Source of the DNA: Chelatococcus sp. YT9
GTDB lineage: Bacteria; Pseudomonadota; Alphaproteobacteria; Rhizobiales; Beijerinckiaceae
DNA length: 64,000 bases
Assembly: GCF_018398315.1 (NCBI RefSeq)
Contig: NZ_JAHBRW010000001.1
Coordinates: 1,608,001 to 1,672,000, forward strand
Direction: 5' to 3'
Part shown: positions 20,402 through 28,913 of the stretch, in pieces
Layout: every line of letters starts with the position of its first letter
Position numbering within the stretch: the stretch's first letter is position 1
Translations under genes and position numbers: made by a program
The notes under the pieces: generated by a model
Seen by the model: the letters and a program-made list of their open reading frames with translations, nothing else
Database searches by the model: none
Told to the model about the DNA's origin: nothing

Positions 20402-20424
20402 CGGCACAATCGACGATTGTGCCG
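20402..20424. promoter_or_regulatory. Perfect 23-nt palindrome upstream of dnaA (candidate operator or leader hairpin)
   Basis: CGGCACAATCG and CGATTGTGCCG are exact reverse complements around a single A, 57 nt upstream of the chosen dnaA start. An 11-bp perfect arm is very unlikely by chance in a window this size. A one-base centre favours a protein operator over an RNA hairpin, because the loop would be too tight. No U-run follows. The bound regulator, if any, is unknown. Confidence 0.65.
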
Positions 20425-20426
20425 CT

Positions 20427-20440
20427 GTTGGATCTCCAAC
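20427..20440. promoter_or_regulatory. Second palindrome adjacent to the first, upstream of dnaA
   Basis: GTTGGA and TCCAAC flank TC. The element begins 2 nt beyond the 23-nt palindrome. Its arms are short enough to be chance, but the adjacency to the longer element suggests a composite site. Confidence 0.45.
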
Positions 20441-20623
20441 GAACAAACCTTAAGCCGCGCCTGCCCTTAAAAAGGTACGCAACAAGAGGCGTGCGGAGAC
20501 TGTTTCGAAATTACGCAGAGTCAACGGGACCAGGTGCGCAGCAACCAAGAACTTTACAGATCAGGAAGCCGCATAACACCGGCATAATCTGTGACGATGC
20601 TTTCCACACTGCTCGATAAGCAG

Positions 20624-20664
20624 AGGTCGCAGGATGTATATAGAGCGACCTGACAGCTGTTGAA
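20624..20664 (-). promoter_or_regulatory. Candidate dnaA promoter with an inverted repeat around the -10
   Basis: On the minus strand a -10-like TATATA (20637-20642) lies 16 nt from a weak -35-like TTCAAC (20659-20664). The arms AGGTCGC and GCGACCT (20645-20651 and 20624-20630) bracket the -10, the geometry of a repressor operator. The -35 match is poor, so promoter status is tentative; the inverted repeat itself is seen directly. Confidence 0.35.
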
Positions 20665-21136
20665 CAGACAAAAAATCACCGCCCCCTCCTGAAAAAGAGG
20701 TTGAATTCTTCCAACTTTCCCGCTGAAGGCCTCAAGGCGAAAGCCTCAAGTTCCCTAACACTACGACACCCTCTTGGGCGGGCGCAACACATCAAACGGT
20801 TGTGGAGGCGCCAAAGCTCACCTGCCGGCGAGTTGCGGCGACCGCAGGGCAGCTTGCAAACAGTGTAAATTGTTGTTGATGCTCGGTTTTCGTAATGGCT
20901 CAGCTCAAGCTGAATCGCCAGCCTAGGGAAATGATTTGCGACACGATAGGTCGTCCGTCCTCACATCCCCGGGGGCAGATTCGCCCCTCGCCACACCCTT
21001 TGCCCGCTAAGGATCTGTTCTGACGGCGTTTTATCTGCGCAGTTGGGTTTGCGAGATGCCCGCGATTCAGCAATTGTTTGTCAAGAGTAAAAGCAGCGCA
21101 TGTAGCGCCTGAAATGCGTATTCGACGGCGTGGAAT

Positions 21137-21166
21137 AAAAAAAGTCCGGCAAAAGCCGGACTTTTC
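21137..21166 (-). terminator. Intrinsic terminator of rpsT
   Basis: AGTCCGGC and GCCGGACT (21143-21150 and 21155-21162) form an 8-bp perfect stem with an AAAA/TTTT loop. On the minus strand it is followed by a run of six or more T. It lies about 35 nt after the rpsT stop. A textbook rho-independent terminator. Confidence 0.9.
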
Positions 21167-21200
21167 AAAGCAATCGAATAGTATCGATCGACAGTATCGA

Positions 21201-21467
21201 TTAAGCGCTGAGCGCCTTGATGCGGCTCGCCAGGCGAGACACCTTCCGCGACGCCGTGTTCTTATGCACGACGCCCTTCTGAGCGGCGCGCATCAACTCG
21301 GGCTCAGCCGAGCGCAGGGCCACAACGGCGGCGGCCTTGTCGCCGCTGCCGATGGCTTCCTCGACACGGCGGAGGAAGGTGCGGACGCGGCTCTTACGCG
21401 CCTTATTCACGGCCGTGCGGCGTGCAATCTTGCGAGCCGCCTTCTTGGCCGACGCGGTATTAGCCAT
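21201..21467 (-). CDS. rpsT: 30S ribosomal protein S20
   Basis: An 88-residue basic protein of the small subunit that binds 16S rRNA. The start [30 protein letters not shown] and the Ala/Lys-rich helices ([26 protein letters not shown]) are diagnostic for S20. Length is normal. It is a single-gene unit with its own strong terminator, directly upstream of dnaA, a conserved neighbourhood in many alphaproteobacteria. Confidence 0.98.
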   Translation of the reverse strand: MANTASAKKAARKIARRTAVNKARKSRVRTFLRRVEEAIGSGDKAAAVVALRSAEPELMRAAQKGVVHKNTASRKVSRLASRIKALSA

Positions 21468-21701
21468 CTCTAACCTCTTGATCGTCCCCGATCTGTCCGC
21501 ACAACCGGTAGCGGCGAGCGATCGGGATCGGCAGTTGTTAACAGTGAAAGAGGGCAGCGCCGAACGCCACCCATCCTGATGGGCGGCTTATACGGCCTCG
21601 CGGTCCAAGCGTCAACGCTCGTCTTGCATTCTTCTGCATGCCGGCCCGACAGAGGCGGACCTGATAGGACGGTGAAGGGGCGACGCCTGTGCTGGAAGCC
21701 A

Positions 21702-22583
21702 TCACCGCTGGCAGCTAGCGCAGAAGAATGTCGAGCGCCCAGCCTGGGTCATCCGCGAGATCGTGCCGCGGCATCCCGGCGTGGGGCAGGGATCCTGCTC
21801 CCGGTCGTAGACCCGGAAGCCATGCTGAAAATAGCCGAGCGAGCCATTCGGCTGCGCATAGTCGCGCAGGCTGGAACCGCCGGCAGCGACTGCCTCGGAC
21901 AAGACCTCGCGGATTGCGGTTGCCAGTCGCTTCGCACCCGCTGTTGGCCGGCCAGCCGCCGTAACGAGCGAGCCCGCCGCTCGAGCGGGTGAAAGTCCGG
22001 CCCGATGCAGCGCCTCGCAGACATAGATATTGCCAAGACCGGAGATCAGCCCCTGGTCCATGAGGGCGGCTTTCAGGGGAGCTTGCCGCCCGGCCATCAG
22101 GCGGGCGAGCAACTCGGCATCCAGCTCGTTGCCGAGAGGTTCCACGCCAAGCTTGGCGATCAGCGGATGCTGCAGCAGATCCGCCCGTGGCACGAGCACC
22201 ATAAAGCCGAAGCGCCGCGCGTCGTTGTAGGTGATGGTCAGCCTGTTGGAGAGGTGAAACACCACGTGATCATGGCGGCGGTCGCCGCCTGCCTGGTGAT
22301 GGTAGGCGCCCGGCATCGCGCGCCCGTCCTTCGCTTCGATCAGGAAGCGGCCGCTCATCCCGAGATGCATGATAAGGACGTCGCCGCTGGAGAGGTCGGC
22401 GAGGAGGTACTTGGCGCGTCGCCCGAGGCCGAGGACGCTTTGGCCGCGCAGCCTGTCCGGGAAGTGCTCGGGAAAGGGAAATCGCAGGTTCGGCCGTCGC
22501 TGTTCGACAGATGTGATCACCACTCCGACCATGGCCGGTTCCAGGCCGCGCCTGACGGTTTCAACCTCGGGAAGTTCGGGCAT
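21702..22583 (-). CDS. mutM: Formamidopyrimidine-DNA glycosylase
   Basis: A 293-residue base-excision repair enzyme that removes 8-oxoguanine and FaPy lesions and cuts at the abasic site. After Met removal the N-terminus is [15 protein letters not shown], with Pro as the Schiff-base nucleophile and Glu next to it, both present. [44 protein letters not shown] and the C-terminal zinc finger (PCPTPGC...FFCASCQR) are intact. The frame continues 82 codons upstream, but the invariant MPELPE start fixes the N-terminus, with AGCAGGA upstream. It is divergent from ubiE, as in many relatives. Confidence 0.97.
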   Translation of the reverse strand: MPELPEVETVRRGLEPAMVGVVITSVEQRRPNLRFPFPEHFPDRLRGQSVLGLGRRAKYLLADLSSGDVLIMHLGMSGRFLIEAKDGRAMPGAYHHQAGGDRRHDHVVFHLSNRLTITYNDARRFGFMVLVPRADLLQHPLIAKLGVEPLGNELDAELLARLMAGRQAPLKAALMDQGLISGLGNIYVCEALHRAGLSPARAAGSLVTAAGRPTAGAKRLATAIREVLSEAVAAGGSSLRDYAQPNGSLGYFQHGFRVYDREQDPCPTPGCRGTISRMTQAGRSTFFCASCQR

Positions 22584-22960
22584 AGATGTCCTGCTGCGCT
22601 GCACTGCCGCAGCGTCGATCCAATGGGTGAGCCTCAGATAGCAACAGGCAAGCGCGGATACCAGAGCGGTCGCTCGCCAGGACGACCATGGCGGGCCGAG
22701 CCTTGTCGCGAGATGATTTAAGGAGATGCGTTGGCTGGGTCGGCCTCGTCCGGAGCCGTTGTGCCAGAGGAGGCAGACGCCGATCACGCCGCATCCGCAC
22801 GCAAGGCGTGATATCATCTCACATCCCACGGAATGCGATCATTTCCAATAAGATAGAGGCGGAGAGCGACCGAATGGCACTTTCCCCTTTTGGGGCTCTT
22901 GATCTATGTTCGGGCGATTTCGACTGCATCAGCAGTTTTTAATAGGGATGCGATATCACG
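22584..22960. other. Intergenic region between divergent mutM and ubiE
   Basis: About 380 nt that should carry promoters for both genes. I see no convincing promoter pair, RNA gene or long repeat. A short CCCC-TTTT-GGGG palindrome lies at 22884-22895. The last 140 nt are less GC-rich, consistent with a ubiE promoter there. Confidence 0.4.
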
Positions 22961-23716
22961 GTGACCCCGGCGAATGACCTGACGCATTTCGGCTTTTCCG
23001 AGGTGCCCCTCGATGAAAAGCAGACGCTCGTGAACGACGTCTTCCACAAGGTCGCGCGCCGTTACGACGTGATGAACGATCTCATGTCAGGCGGCCTGCA
23101 TCGCGCTTGGAAGAACGCGCTGGTCTCGTCGCTGCGACCGCCGCGGAGCCGCCCCTTCGCCCATCTCGACGTGGCGGGCGGCACCGGGGACGTTGCCTTC
23201 CGGGTGCTCGACGCGGGCGGGCCGGAGACACGCGTCACTGTGCTCGATATCAATGGAGACATGCTGGAGGTCGGCAGGGATCGCGCGGGAGCGCGGTATG
23301 GTGATCGTATCACCTTCGTGGCCGGGAACGCGGAGACGCTTCCCTTCGGCGATCGTGAATTCGACGCTTATACGGTGGTGTTCGGCATTCGCAACGTGCC
23401 GCGCATCGACAAGGCGCTGGCCGAAGCCTATCGCGTGCTGAAGCGGGGTGGACGGCTGCTATGCCTCGAGTTCAGCCATGTCGATGTGCCCGGCGCGGAC
23501 GCGTTCTATCGCGCGTACTCCTTTAATGTCATCCCGGCTGTGGGCCGCATGGTGACCGGTGATGCCGAGCCCTATCGCTACCTTGTCGAGTCAATCCGCC
23601 GCTTTCCGACGCCCCAGGCCTTTTCCACCATGCTGGAAGATGCCGGCTTCCGCTCGGTGAGCTATCGTCCGATGACCCTGGGCGTTGTGGCGCTCCATTC
23701 GGCGTGGAAGCTTTGA
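22961..23716 (+). CDS. ubiE: Ubiquinone/menaquinone biosynthesis C-methyltransferase UbiE
   Basis: A 251-residue SAM-dependent methyltransferase acting on the ring of ubiquinone precursors (2-methoxy-6-polyprenyl-1,4-benzoquinol). Visible family motifs are [41 protein letters not shown], the SAM site [44 protein letters not shown] and [14 protein letters not shown]. The start is GTG, with AGGGATG upstream. It is followed 44 nt later by ubiB, another ubiquinone gene, so the pair is likely cotranscribed. Confidence 0.97.
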   Translation: MTPANDLTHFGFSEVPLDEKQTLVNDVFHKVARRYDVMNDLMSGGLHRAWKNALVSSLRPPRSRPFAHLDVAGGTGDVAFRVLDAGGPETRVTVLDINGDMLEVGRDRAGARYGDRITFVAGNAETLPFGDREFDAYTVVFGIRNVPRIDKALAEAYRVLKRGGRLLCLEFSHVDVPGADAFYRAYSFNVIPAVGRMVTGDAEPYRYLVESIRRFPTPQAFSTMLEDAGFRSVSYRPMTLGVVALHSAWKL

Positions 23717-23760
23717 TGGGTTGTCCATCCGGCTGGTCTGGCGCGCGGGGGAGGCGATAG

Positions 23761-25332
23761 GTGGCGCTTTCCGATATCTGGCATATCGTGTCCTTCGCCC
23801 GGGTAGGCTTCGTGCTGGCGCGCGAGGGGGCCTTTGGCCTGTTCGACCAGTCCCTCTTACCGCCGGCGGCAAGGGCCGGCGTTCGGATCGCGCGGCTTAT
23901 CGAGCGACGCGGTCGTGGCGATGGTGCAGAACGCCTGGCCGCCGCATTGACGCGGCTCGGTCCCTCATATGTCAAGTTCGGCCAGTTCCTGGCGACCCGT
24001 CCCGATGTCGTGGGCATTCGCGTGGCGCGCGATCTCGAGGCGCTGCAGGATCGAATGCCTGCTTTCCCAAAGGCCCAGGCGGTCGCGATCGTTGAGGAAA
24101 CGCTCGGGCAGCCGCTCGTCCAGGTCTTCGCCAGTTTCAGCGATCCGGTTGCAGCCGCCTCCATCGCCCAGGTGCATCGCGCCCGGCTCGTTGACGCGCG
24201 GGGTGGCCGCGAGGTCGCGGTGAAGGTGCTGCGCCCCGGCGTGCGCGAGCGCTTCAACGCGGATCTTTCTGCCATGCGGTTCGGGGCCCGGCTGGCAGCG
24301 CGTTTTCTGCCGGACATGCACCGCCTCAAGCCGGTTGAGGTCGTTGAGACGCTGGCGCGCTCCGTCGTCATGGAGATGGATCTTCGGCTGGAGGCGGCCG
24401 CGCTTTCAGAGCTCGCCCAGAATACTGCGGCAGACGTTGATTTCCGCGTGCCGGCCGTTGAATGGGACATGACCGGCCGCGACGTGCTGGTCAACGAATG
24501 GGTGGAAGGTCTGCCCCTCTCCGATCTTGCCGGCATCGAGGCGGCAGGGCATGACCGCGTCGCGCTCGGACGCGCGGTGATCCAGACCTTCCTGCGTCAA
24601 GCCCTGCGCGACGGCTTCTTCCACGCCGACATGCATCCCGGCAATCTCTTCGCGGCGCCCGACGGTCGGCTCGTCGCCGTGGATTGCGGCATCATGGGGC
24701 GCTTGAGTCTGGAGGAGCGCCGCTTCCTCGCGGAGATCCTCTACGGCTTCATTACCCGCGACTATCAGCGTGTTGCAGAGGTGCATTTCGAGGCCGGCTA
24801 TGTGCCGCATCGCCATAGCGTCGCTGATTTCGCCCAGGCGATCCGCGCCATCGGCGAACCGATCCACAAGCGGCGCGCGGACGAGATCTCAATGGCGAAG
24901 CTGCTGACTCTTCTCTTCGAGATCACGGCGCTCTTCGACATGCAGACTCGCACGGAGCTGGTGATGCTCCAGAAGACGATGGTCGTGGTCGAGGGCGTGG
25001 CGCGCAATCTCGATCCGAAGCTTGACATGTGGTCCACAGCCGATCCCGTGGTCCGGAGCTGGATCGAGCAGAACCTTGGGCCTCTCGGGCGGCTGGCGGA
25101 TATCAGTCGCAATGCCCGCGAGTTCGGGGGCTTCCTCGGCCATCTCCCGGGTCTGCTCACCCGTGGCGAACGCCTGGTGGCCGACGTGGAACGGATGGCT
25201 CGGGAAGGTGTCCATCTCGATCAGGACAGTGTCGCGGCCATTGGCCGAGCGGAAGCACGTGGGGGGCGTGCACGCACAGTCGCGCTCTGGCTGATTGTCG
25301 CTCTGCTCGGCTTAATCTGGCTCGCCATGTAA
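23761..25332 (+). CDS. ubiB: Ubiquinone biosynthesis regulatory protein kinase UbiB
   Basis: A 523-residue atypical kinase/ATPase of the ABC1/ADCK (UbiB) family, needed for ubiquinone synthesis. The N-terminal KxGQ motif is present (GPSYVKFGQFLATRPDVVG), then LGQPLVQVFASF, an Ala-rich loop (PVAAASIAQVHRARL), the lysine strand VAVKVLRPGV, and the catalytic part DGFFHADMHPGNLFAAPDGRLVAVDCGIMGRL. Two hydrophobic stretches close the C-terminus (VALWLIVALLGLIWLAM), as in membrane-anchored UbiB. The GTG start follows GGGGGAGG. It lies between ubiE and coaBC. Confidence 0.96.
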   Translation: MALSDIWHIVSFARVGFVLAREGAFGLFDQSLLPPAARAGVRIARLIERRGRGDGAERLAAALTRLGPSYVKFGQFLATRPDVVGIRVARDLEALQDRMPAFPKAQAVAIVEETLGQPLVQVFASFSDPVAAASIAQVHRARLVDARGGREVAVKVLRPGVRERFNADLSAMRFGARLAARFLPDMHRLKPVEVVETLARSVVMEMDLRLEAAALSELAQNTAADVDFRVPAVEWDMTGRDVLVNEWVEGLPLSDLAGIEAAGHDRVALGRAVIQTFLRQALRDGFFHADMHPGNLFAAPDGRLVAVDCGIMGRLSLEERRFLAEILYGFITRDYQRVAEVHFEAGYVPHRHSVADFAQAIRAIGEPIHKRRADEISMAKLLTLLFEITALFDMQTRTELVMLQKTMVVVEGVARNLDPKLDMWSTADPVVRSWIEQNLGPLGRLADISRNAREFGGFLGHLPGLLTRGERLVADVERMAREGVHLDQDSVAAIGRAEARGGRARTVALWLIVALLGLIWLAM

Positions 25333-25436
25333 AGACCGTTATTTCGCGCTGAATTCTGCGAAATGGGGTAAAGCCCGCGCTTGGAATGTGCTAATCGTGG
25401 GCGCAACGCGCAAGCAAGAGGCGCCGGAGTTTTGGA

Positions 25437-26660
25437 TTGCAGAAGCGTATTCTTCTCATCATTGCCGGCGGGATCGCGGCCTACAAGTCTCTCGATCTGA
25501 TCCGTCGCTTGAAGGAGCGGGGCTACGCCGTCCGCGCGATCCTGACGCGTGGCGGCGCCGAGTTCATCACGCCCTTGTCTGTCGGCAGCCTGTGCGGCGA
25601 ACGCGCCTTCACCGACATGTTCTCCCTGACAGATGAAGCGGATATCGGCCATATTGCTTTGTCGCGGCAGGCAGACCTTCTGGTTGTCGCACCGGCGACC
25701 GCAGATATCCTTGCCAAGATGGCTCAGGGTCACGCGGACGATCTCGCGAGCACGGCACTGCTCGCGACGGATAAGCCCATTCTGGTCGCGCCGGCGATGA
25801 ACCCACGCATGTGGGAGCATCCAGCCACACGGCGCAACATGGCCCAGCTTTTGGCAGACGGCGTGCGTGTCGTGGGTCCCAACAGCGGGCGAATGGCCGA
25901 GCGCGGCGAGGAAGGTCCGGGGCGCATGGCCGAGCCGCTGGAGATCGTTGCCGCGATAGAGCAGGCGTTGGAAGGCACGGCCGGCCGATCGGATGCAAAA
26001 CGAGCTCTCGCGGGCAGGCGGGTCGTCATTACCTCAGGGCCGACGCATGAGCCGATTGACCCCGTCCGCTATATTGCCAATCGCTCCTCCGGCCGCCAGG
26101 GGCATGCCATCGCGGCGGCTGCCGCGGCCCAGGGTGCCGAAGTGATCCTCGTTTCGGGTCCAGTATCGATTCCCGATCCAGCGGGCGTAACGGTTCACCA
26201 TGTGGAGACGGCCGTGGAGATGCTCGAGGCGGTCGAGGCGGCGTTGCCGGCTGATGTCGGCATTTTCACCGCGGCTGTCGCCGACTGGCGGGTGGCGGGC
26301 GAAGCCCTGCAGAAAATGAAGAAGACGGGCACCGCGCCAAAGCTCGCCTTGGTCGAAAACCCCGACATTCTGGCGACTGTCGCGCACCGCCGCGTGAATA
26401 GACCAAGGCTCGTGGTGGGTTTCGCCGCCGAAACAGAAAACGTCGTCGCCTACGCTCAGGCCAAGCGTCAGCGCAAGGGTTGCGACTGGATCATCGCCAA
26501 TGACGTGAGCCACGCCACGGGCATCATGGGCGGAGAGAACAATACGGTGCATGTGGTGACCGCTGATGCGGTCGAGGACTGGCCTGATCTGCCGAAGACC
26601 GAGGTCGCCGCGCGGCTGGTGGAACGTATCGCACGCGTATTCCAGGAGAATAATGTATGA
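25437..26660 (+). CDS. coaBC: Bifunctional phosphopantothenoylcysteine decarboxylase / phosphopantothenate-cysteine ligase
   Basis: A 407-residue bifunctional enzyme that joins cysteine to 4'-phosphopantothenate (CoaB) and decarboxylates the product (CoaC, FMN-dependent) on the way to coenzyme A. The N-terminal CoaC half shows [40 protein letters not shown] and the [12 protein letters not shown] motif. The CoaB half starts near 190 with [18 protein letters not shown] and includes [20 protein letters not shown] and AAVADWR. The start codon appears to be TTG, with CGGAG upstream. It overlaps dut by ATGA. The coaBC-dut pairing is common in bacteria. Confidence 0.97.
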   Translation: MQKRILLIIAGGIAAYKSLDLIRRLKERGYAVRAILTRGGAEFITPLSVGSLCGERAFTDMFSLTDEADIGHIALSRQADLLVVAPATADILAKMAQGHADDLASTALLATDKPILVAPAMNPRMWEHPATRRNMAQLLADGVRVVGPNSGRMAERGEEGPGRMAEPLEIVAAIEQALEGTAGRSDAKRALAGRRVVITSGPTHEPIDPVRYIANRSSGRQGHAIAAAAAAQGAEVILVSGPVSIPDPAGVTVHHVETAVEMLEAVEAALPADVGIFTAAVADWRVAGEALQKMKKTGTAPKLALVENPDILATVAHRRVNRPRLVVGFAAETENVVAYAQAKRQRKGCDWIIANDVSHATGIMGGENNTVHVVTADAVEDWPDLPKTEVAARLVERIARVFQENNV

Positions 26661-27109
26661 GCGTTGAAGTGGGGTTGCGCCGCCTGGCGCACGCCGAGGG
26701 TCTCCCGTTACCGCGATACGAGACACCGGACGCGGCCGGACTTGATCTGACGGCGGCCGTACCCGATGGCCAGCCCCTGACGCTGCAGCCGGGCGCCCGC
26801 GCGCTTGTGCCCACTGGGCTCGTGATTGCTTTGCCGCGCGGATACGAGGGGCAGGTGCGGCCTCGCTCCGGGCTCGCGCTCAAGCAAGGCCTGACCGTCG
26901 CGAATGCTCCCGGCACCATCGATGCGGATTACCGGGGCGAACTCGGCGTCATCCTGATTAATTTGGGCGAGGAGCCCGTCGTCATCACACGTGGCATGCG
27001 CATTGCCCAACTCGTCATCGCGCCCGTCATCCAGGTCGCTCTGCGCGAGGTTGAGACCGTCGACGCGACGGCGCGCGGTAGCGGGGGCTTCGGCTCCACC
27101 GGCGCGTGA
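26657..27109 (+). CDS. dut: Deoxyuridine 5'-triphosphate nucleotidohydrolase (dUTPase)
   Basis: A 150-residue trimeric enzyme that hydrolyses dUTP to dUMP and pyrophosphate, keeping uracil out of DNA. The five dUTPase motifs can be followed: [57 protein letters not shown] and the glycine-rich [10 protein letters not shown] at the end, which closes over the nucleotide. Its ATG overlaps the coaBC stop, suggesting translational coupling. Confidence 0.98.
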   Translation: MSVEVGLRRLAHAEGLPLPRYETPDAAGLDLTAAVPDGQPLTLQPGARALVPTGLVIALPRGYEGQVRPRSGLALKQGLTVANAPGTIDADYRGELGVILINLGEEPVVITRGMRIAQLVIAPVIQVALREVETVDATARGSGGFGSTGA

Positions 27110-27136
27110 CGAACTAACCGAGAGGAGCCATCCGCC

Positions 27137-27586
27137 ATGATCTTGCTCTCCAGGCGCAGCCTTCTGGCCGTTGCCGCGGTGGTTGATGTTGCCATCCATG
27201 CGAGGCCGACCCCCGTTGCAGCGAAATTTCTCGCGGCGCGCCACAACTTGCCGCCGCGTCATCTTGAAACCGTGCTGCAGCAACTCGTACGCGCTGGAAT
27301 TCTGAAAGGGGTACGTGGCCCGCGCGGCGGCTATGAGCTGGCGCGGGAGCGCCGCCGGATCTCAGCCGGCGATATCGTGCGGGCGGCGATGGATGGCGAC
27401 GACGACAGCGGTCTGCCGGTTCCCGACTCGGTCCTCGTTGATCGCGTCATTGGCCCCACGATCCGCGAGGCTAGCGAAACCTTTCTGGCGAAGCTCGATC
27501 AGATCACCGTGGAAGACCTGTGCCGGAAGGCCGATGCGACGGCGGTCTTCGCCGCGCCCGCTGCTGCGGAAGATTTTACGATCTGA
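27137..27586 (+). CDS. Rrf2-family transcriptional regulator
   Basis: A 149-residue regulator with an N-terminal winged helix. The recognition region contains VAAKFLAARHNLPPRHLETVLQQLVRAGILKGVRGPRGGYELARERRRIS, closely matching the Rrf2 pattern ending in RGxxGGY. Rrf2 proteins such as IscR, NsrR and RsrR bind Fe-S clusters by three Cys; here the only Cys is in DLCRK near residue 130, so no cluster is expected. That recalls Bacillus CymR, a cluster-free Rrf2 regulator of cysteine metabolism that partners with CysK. The next gene is cysK. A similar role is inference. It follows dut by 27 nt. Confidence 0.9.
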   Translation: MILLSRRSLLAVAAVVDVAIHARPTPVAAKFLAARHNLPPRHLETVLQQLVRAGILKGVRGPRGGYELARERRRISAGDIVRAAMDGDDDSGLPVPDSVLVDRVIGPTIREASETFLAKLDQITVEDLCRKADATAVFAAPAAAEDFTI

Positions 27587-27643
27587 ATTGTAAAATATTT
27601 CATTTGTCGCCATACTATTGTTATATGAACGTTGAAATCAGTC

Positions 27644-27659
27644 CGGGACGTACGTCCCG
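27644..27659. promoter_or_regulatory. 16-bp perfect palindrome in the cysK leader
   Basis: CGGGACGTACGTCCCG is its own reverse complement and lies 18 nt before the cysK start, inside the 91-nt gap after the Rrf2 gene. The gap is otherwise AT-rich, with TTGTAA and CATACT 17 nt apart (from 27587) as a possible promoter. The palindrome would then lie downstream of the transcription start, where a bound repressor could block elongation. Confidence 0.5.
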
Positions 27660-27677
27660 CGCAACGGAGAAAGCGCC

Positions 27678-28649
27678 ATGGCGGACAAATCGAGTGCATC
27701 CACGGGGCCGGGCCGCGGCCGTGTGTACGACTCCATCACCGAGACGATCGGCGATACCCCGCTCGTCCGGCTTCATCGACTGGAGCAGGAGCGTGGCCTG
27801 AAGGCTCGCCTGCTTGCCAAGCTCGAATTTTTCAACCCGATCGCGAGCGTCAAGGATCGCATCGGCGTCAACATGATCGCGGCCCTCGAAGAGCAGGGCC
27901 TCATCAAGCCGGGCGCGACACTGATCGAGCCGACCTCGGGCAACACGGGGATCGCACTCGCCTTCGTTGCGGCCGCGCGTGGTTACCGCCTCATTCTGGT
28001 GATGCCGGAGACGATGTCCATCGAGCGGCGCAAGATGCTGTCGCTTCTCGGCGCCGAGCTCGAGCTGACCCCCGGTCCCCAAGGCATGCGTGGCGCGATC
28101 AACCGCGCGGAGGAATTAAAGGCCTCGATCCCGGGATCGATTATTCCGCAGCAATTCCACAATCCGGCAAACCCGGACATTCACCGGCGCACTACAGCGG
28201 AAGAAATCTGGAACGACACCAAAGGCGAGGTCGACATCGTCGTCTCGGGTGTCGGCACCGGCGGCACGATTACCGGCATCGGGCAGGTGTTGAAGCCGCG
28301 CAAGCCTTCTCTTCATATCGTCGCCGTTGAGCCGGAGGATTCTCCCGTCCTGTCGGGTGGTCAGCCCGGCCCGCACAAGATCCAGGGCATCGGCGCGGGC
28401 TTCGTACCGGAGGTGCTGGACCGTTCCGTGATCGACGAGGTCGTAACTGTCGGTAATCAGACAGCTTTCGACACGTCACGCCTGCTTGCCCGCACTGAAG
28501 GCATCCCGGTGGGAATTTCAGCCGGCGCTGCACTGGCGGCAGCCCTTGAAGTTGCGGCCCGGCCGGAATCGGCGGGCAAAACCATCGTCCTCATCGTCCC
28601 CGATTTCGCCGAGCGCTATCTTTCGACGGCCTTGTTCGAAGGCCTGTGA
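27678..28649 (+). CDS. cysK: Cysteine synthase A (O-acetylserine sulfhydrylase)
   Basis: A 323-residue PLP enzyme that makes cysteine from O-acetylserine and sulfide. Seen are [31 protein letters not shown] with the PLP lysine in [45 protein letters not shown], the phosphate loop [13 protein letters not shown] and [15 protein letters not shown]. Length and motifs match CysK. It uses ACGGAGAAA as ribosome-binding site and follows the Rrf2 gene by 91 nt containing a palindrome. Confidence 0.96.
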   Translation: MADKSSASTGPGRGRVYDSITETIGDTPLVRLHRLEQERGLKARLLAKLEFFNPIASVKDRIGVNMIAALEEQGLIKPGATLIEPTSGNTGIALAFVAAARGYRLILVMPETMSIERRKMLSLLGAELELTPGPQGMRGAINRAEELKASIPGSIIPQQFHNPANPDIHRRTTAEEIWNDTKGEVDIVVSGVGTGGTITGIGQVLKPRKPSLHIVAVEPEDSPVLSGGQPGPHKIQGIGAGFVPEVLDRSVIDEVVTVGNQTAFDTSRLLARTEGIPVGISAGAALAAALEVAARPESAGKTIVLIVPDFAERYLSTALFEGL

Positions 28650-28694
28650 GAAGGCCGCGGTTTTTACGTCACTGAGGGCAATTTTTCTGTGTCA

Positions 28695-28724
28695 TCCCGG
28701 GCGACCTCAAGGCCGAGCCCGGGA
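28695..28724. repeat. CCCGGG-armed palindromic element downstream of cysK
   Basis: TCCCGGGC and GCCCGGGA are perfect arms 14 nt apart, with GTCA before and CCCAG after. This GTCATCCCGGG...CCCGGGACCCAG pattern is the kind of dispersed palindrome common in alphaproteobacterial intergenic regions. It may also help end cysK transcription. No U-tract is present. Confidence 0.5.
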
Positions 28725-28860
28725 CCCAGAGACGATGCCGTTCGTGGTTTATCCACCGCAGTGAATTGCGTGGGTGCGCCTTGCCGGAGTGATTCCCGTA
28801 CCCGGCGATTTGTTGCACACGGACTCGGATCGATCTGCGCGATTGCTGAAGACCGCAATA

Positions 28861-28888
28861 AAAAAGGCCGGCGAAAGCCGGCCTTTTT
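28861..28888 (-). terminator. Intrinsic terminator of pnp (probably bidirectional)
   Basis: AAGGCCGGC and GCCGGCCTT pair around GAAA, with T-runs on both sides depending on strand. On the minus strand it starts about 25 nt after the pnp stop and is followed by seven or more T. The symmetric A/T flanks mean it could also stop plus-strand transcription coming from cysK. Confidence 0.88.
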
Positions 28889-28913
28889 CGTTCCAGTGAA
28901 CGGAGGTCGCGCC

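Larger units (their letters stand above)
20345..21136. other. Long non-coding region upstream of dnaA (dnaA control region; oriC not shown)
   Basis: About 790 nt lie between the rpsT terminator and dnaA, both on the minus strand, so this is dnaA upstream sequence. It holds the two palindromes at 20402-20440, an inverted repeat AGGTCGC-N14-GCGACCT at 20624-20651 around TATATA, a direct repeat GCCTCAAG at about 20736-20755, a TCAGCT-CA-AGCTGA palindrome at 20900-20913, and GANTC sites at about 20518, 20976 and 21063. The closest DnaA-box-like word is CTTTCCACA near 20600, with two mismatches. I therefore do not call an origin. Confidence 0.5.

Noticed and set aside
20447-21136. Chromosomal origin oriC upstream of dnaA
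   Set aside because: No cluster of DnaA boxes or strong AT-rich unwinding element was seen by eye; the location alone is not enough.
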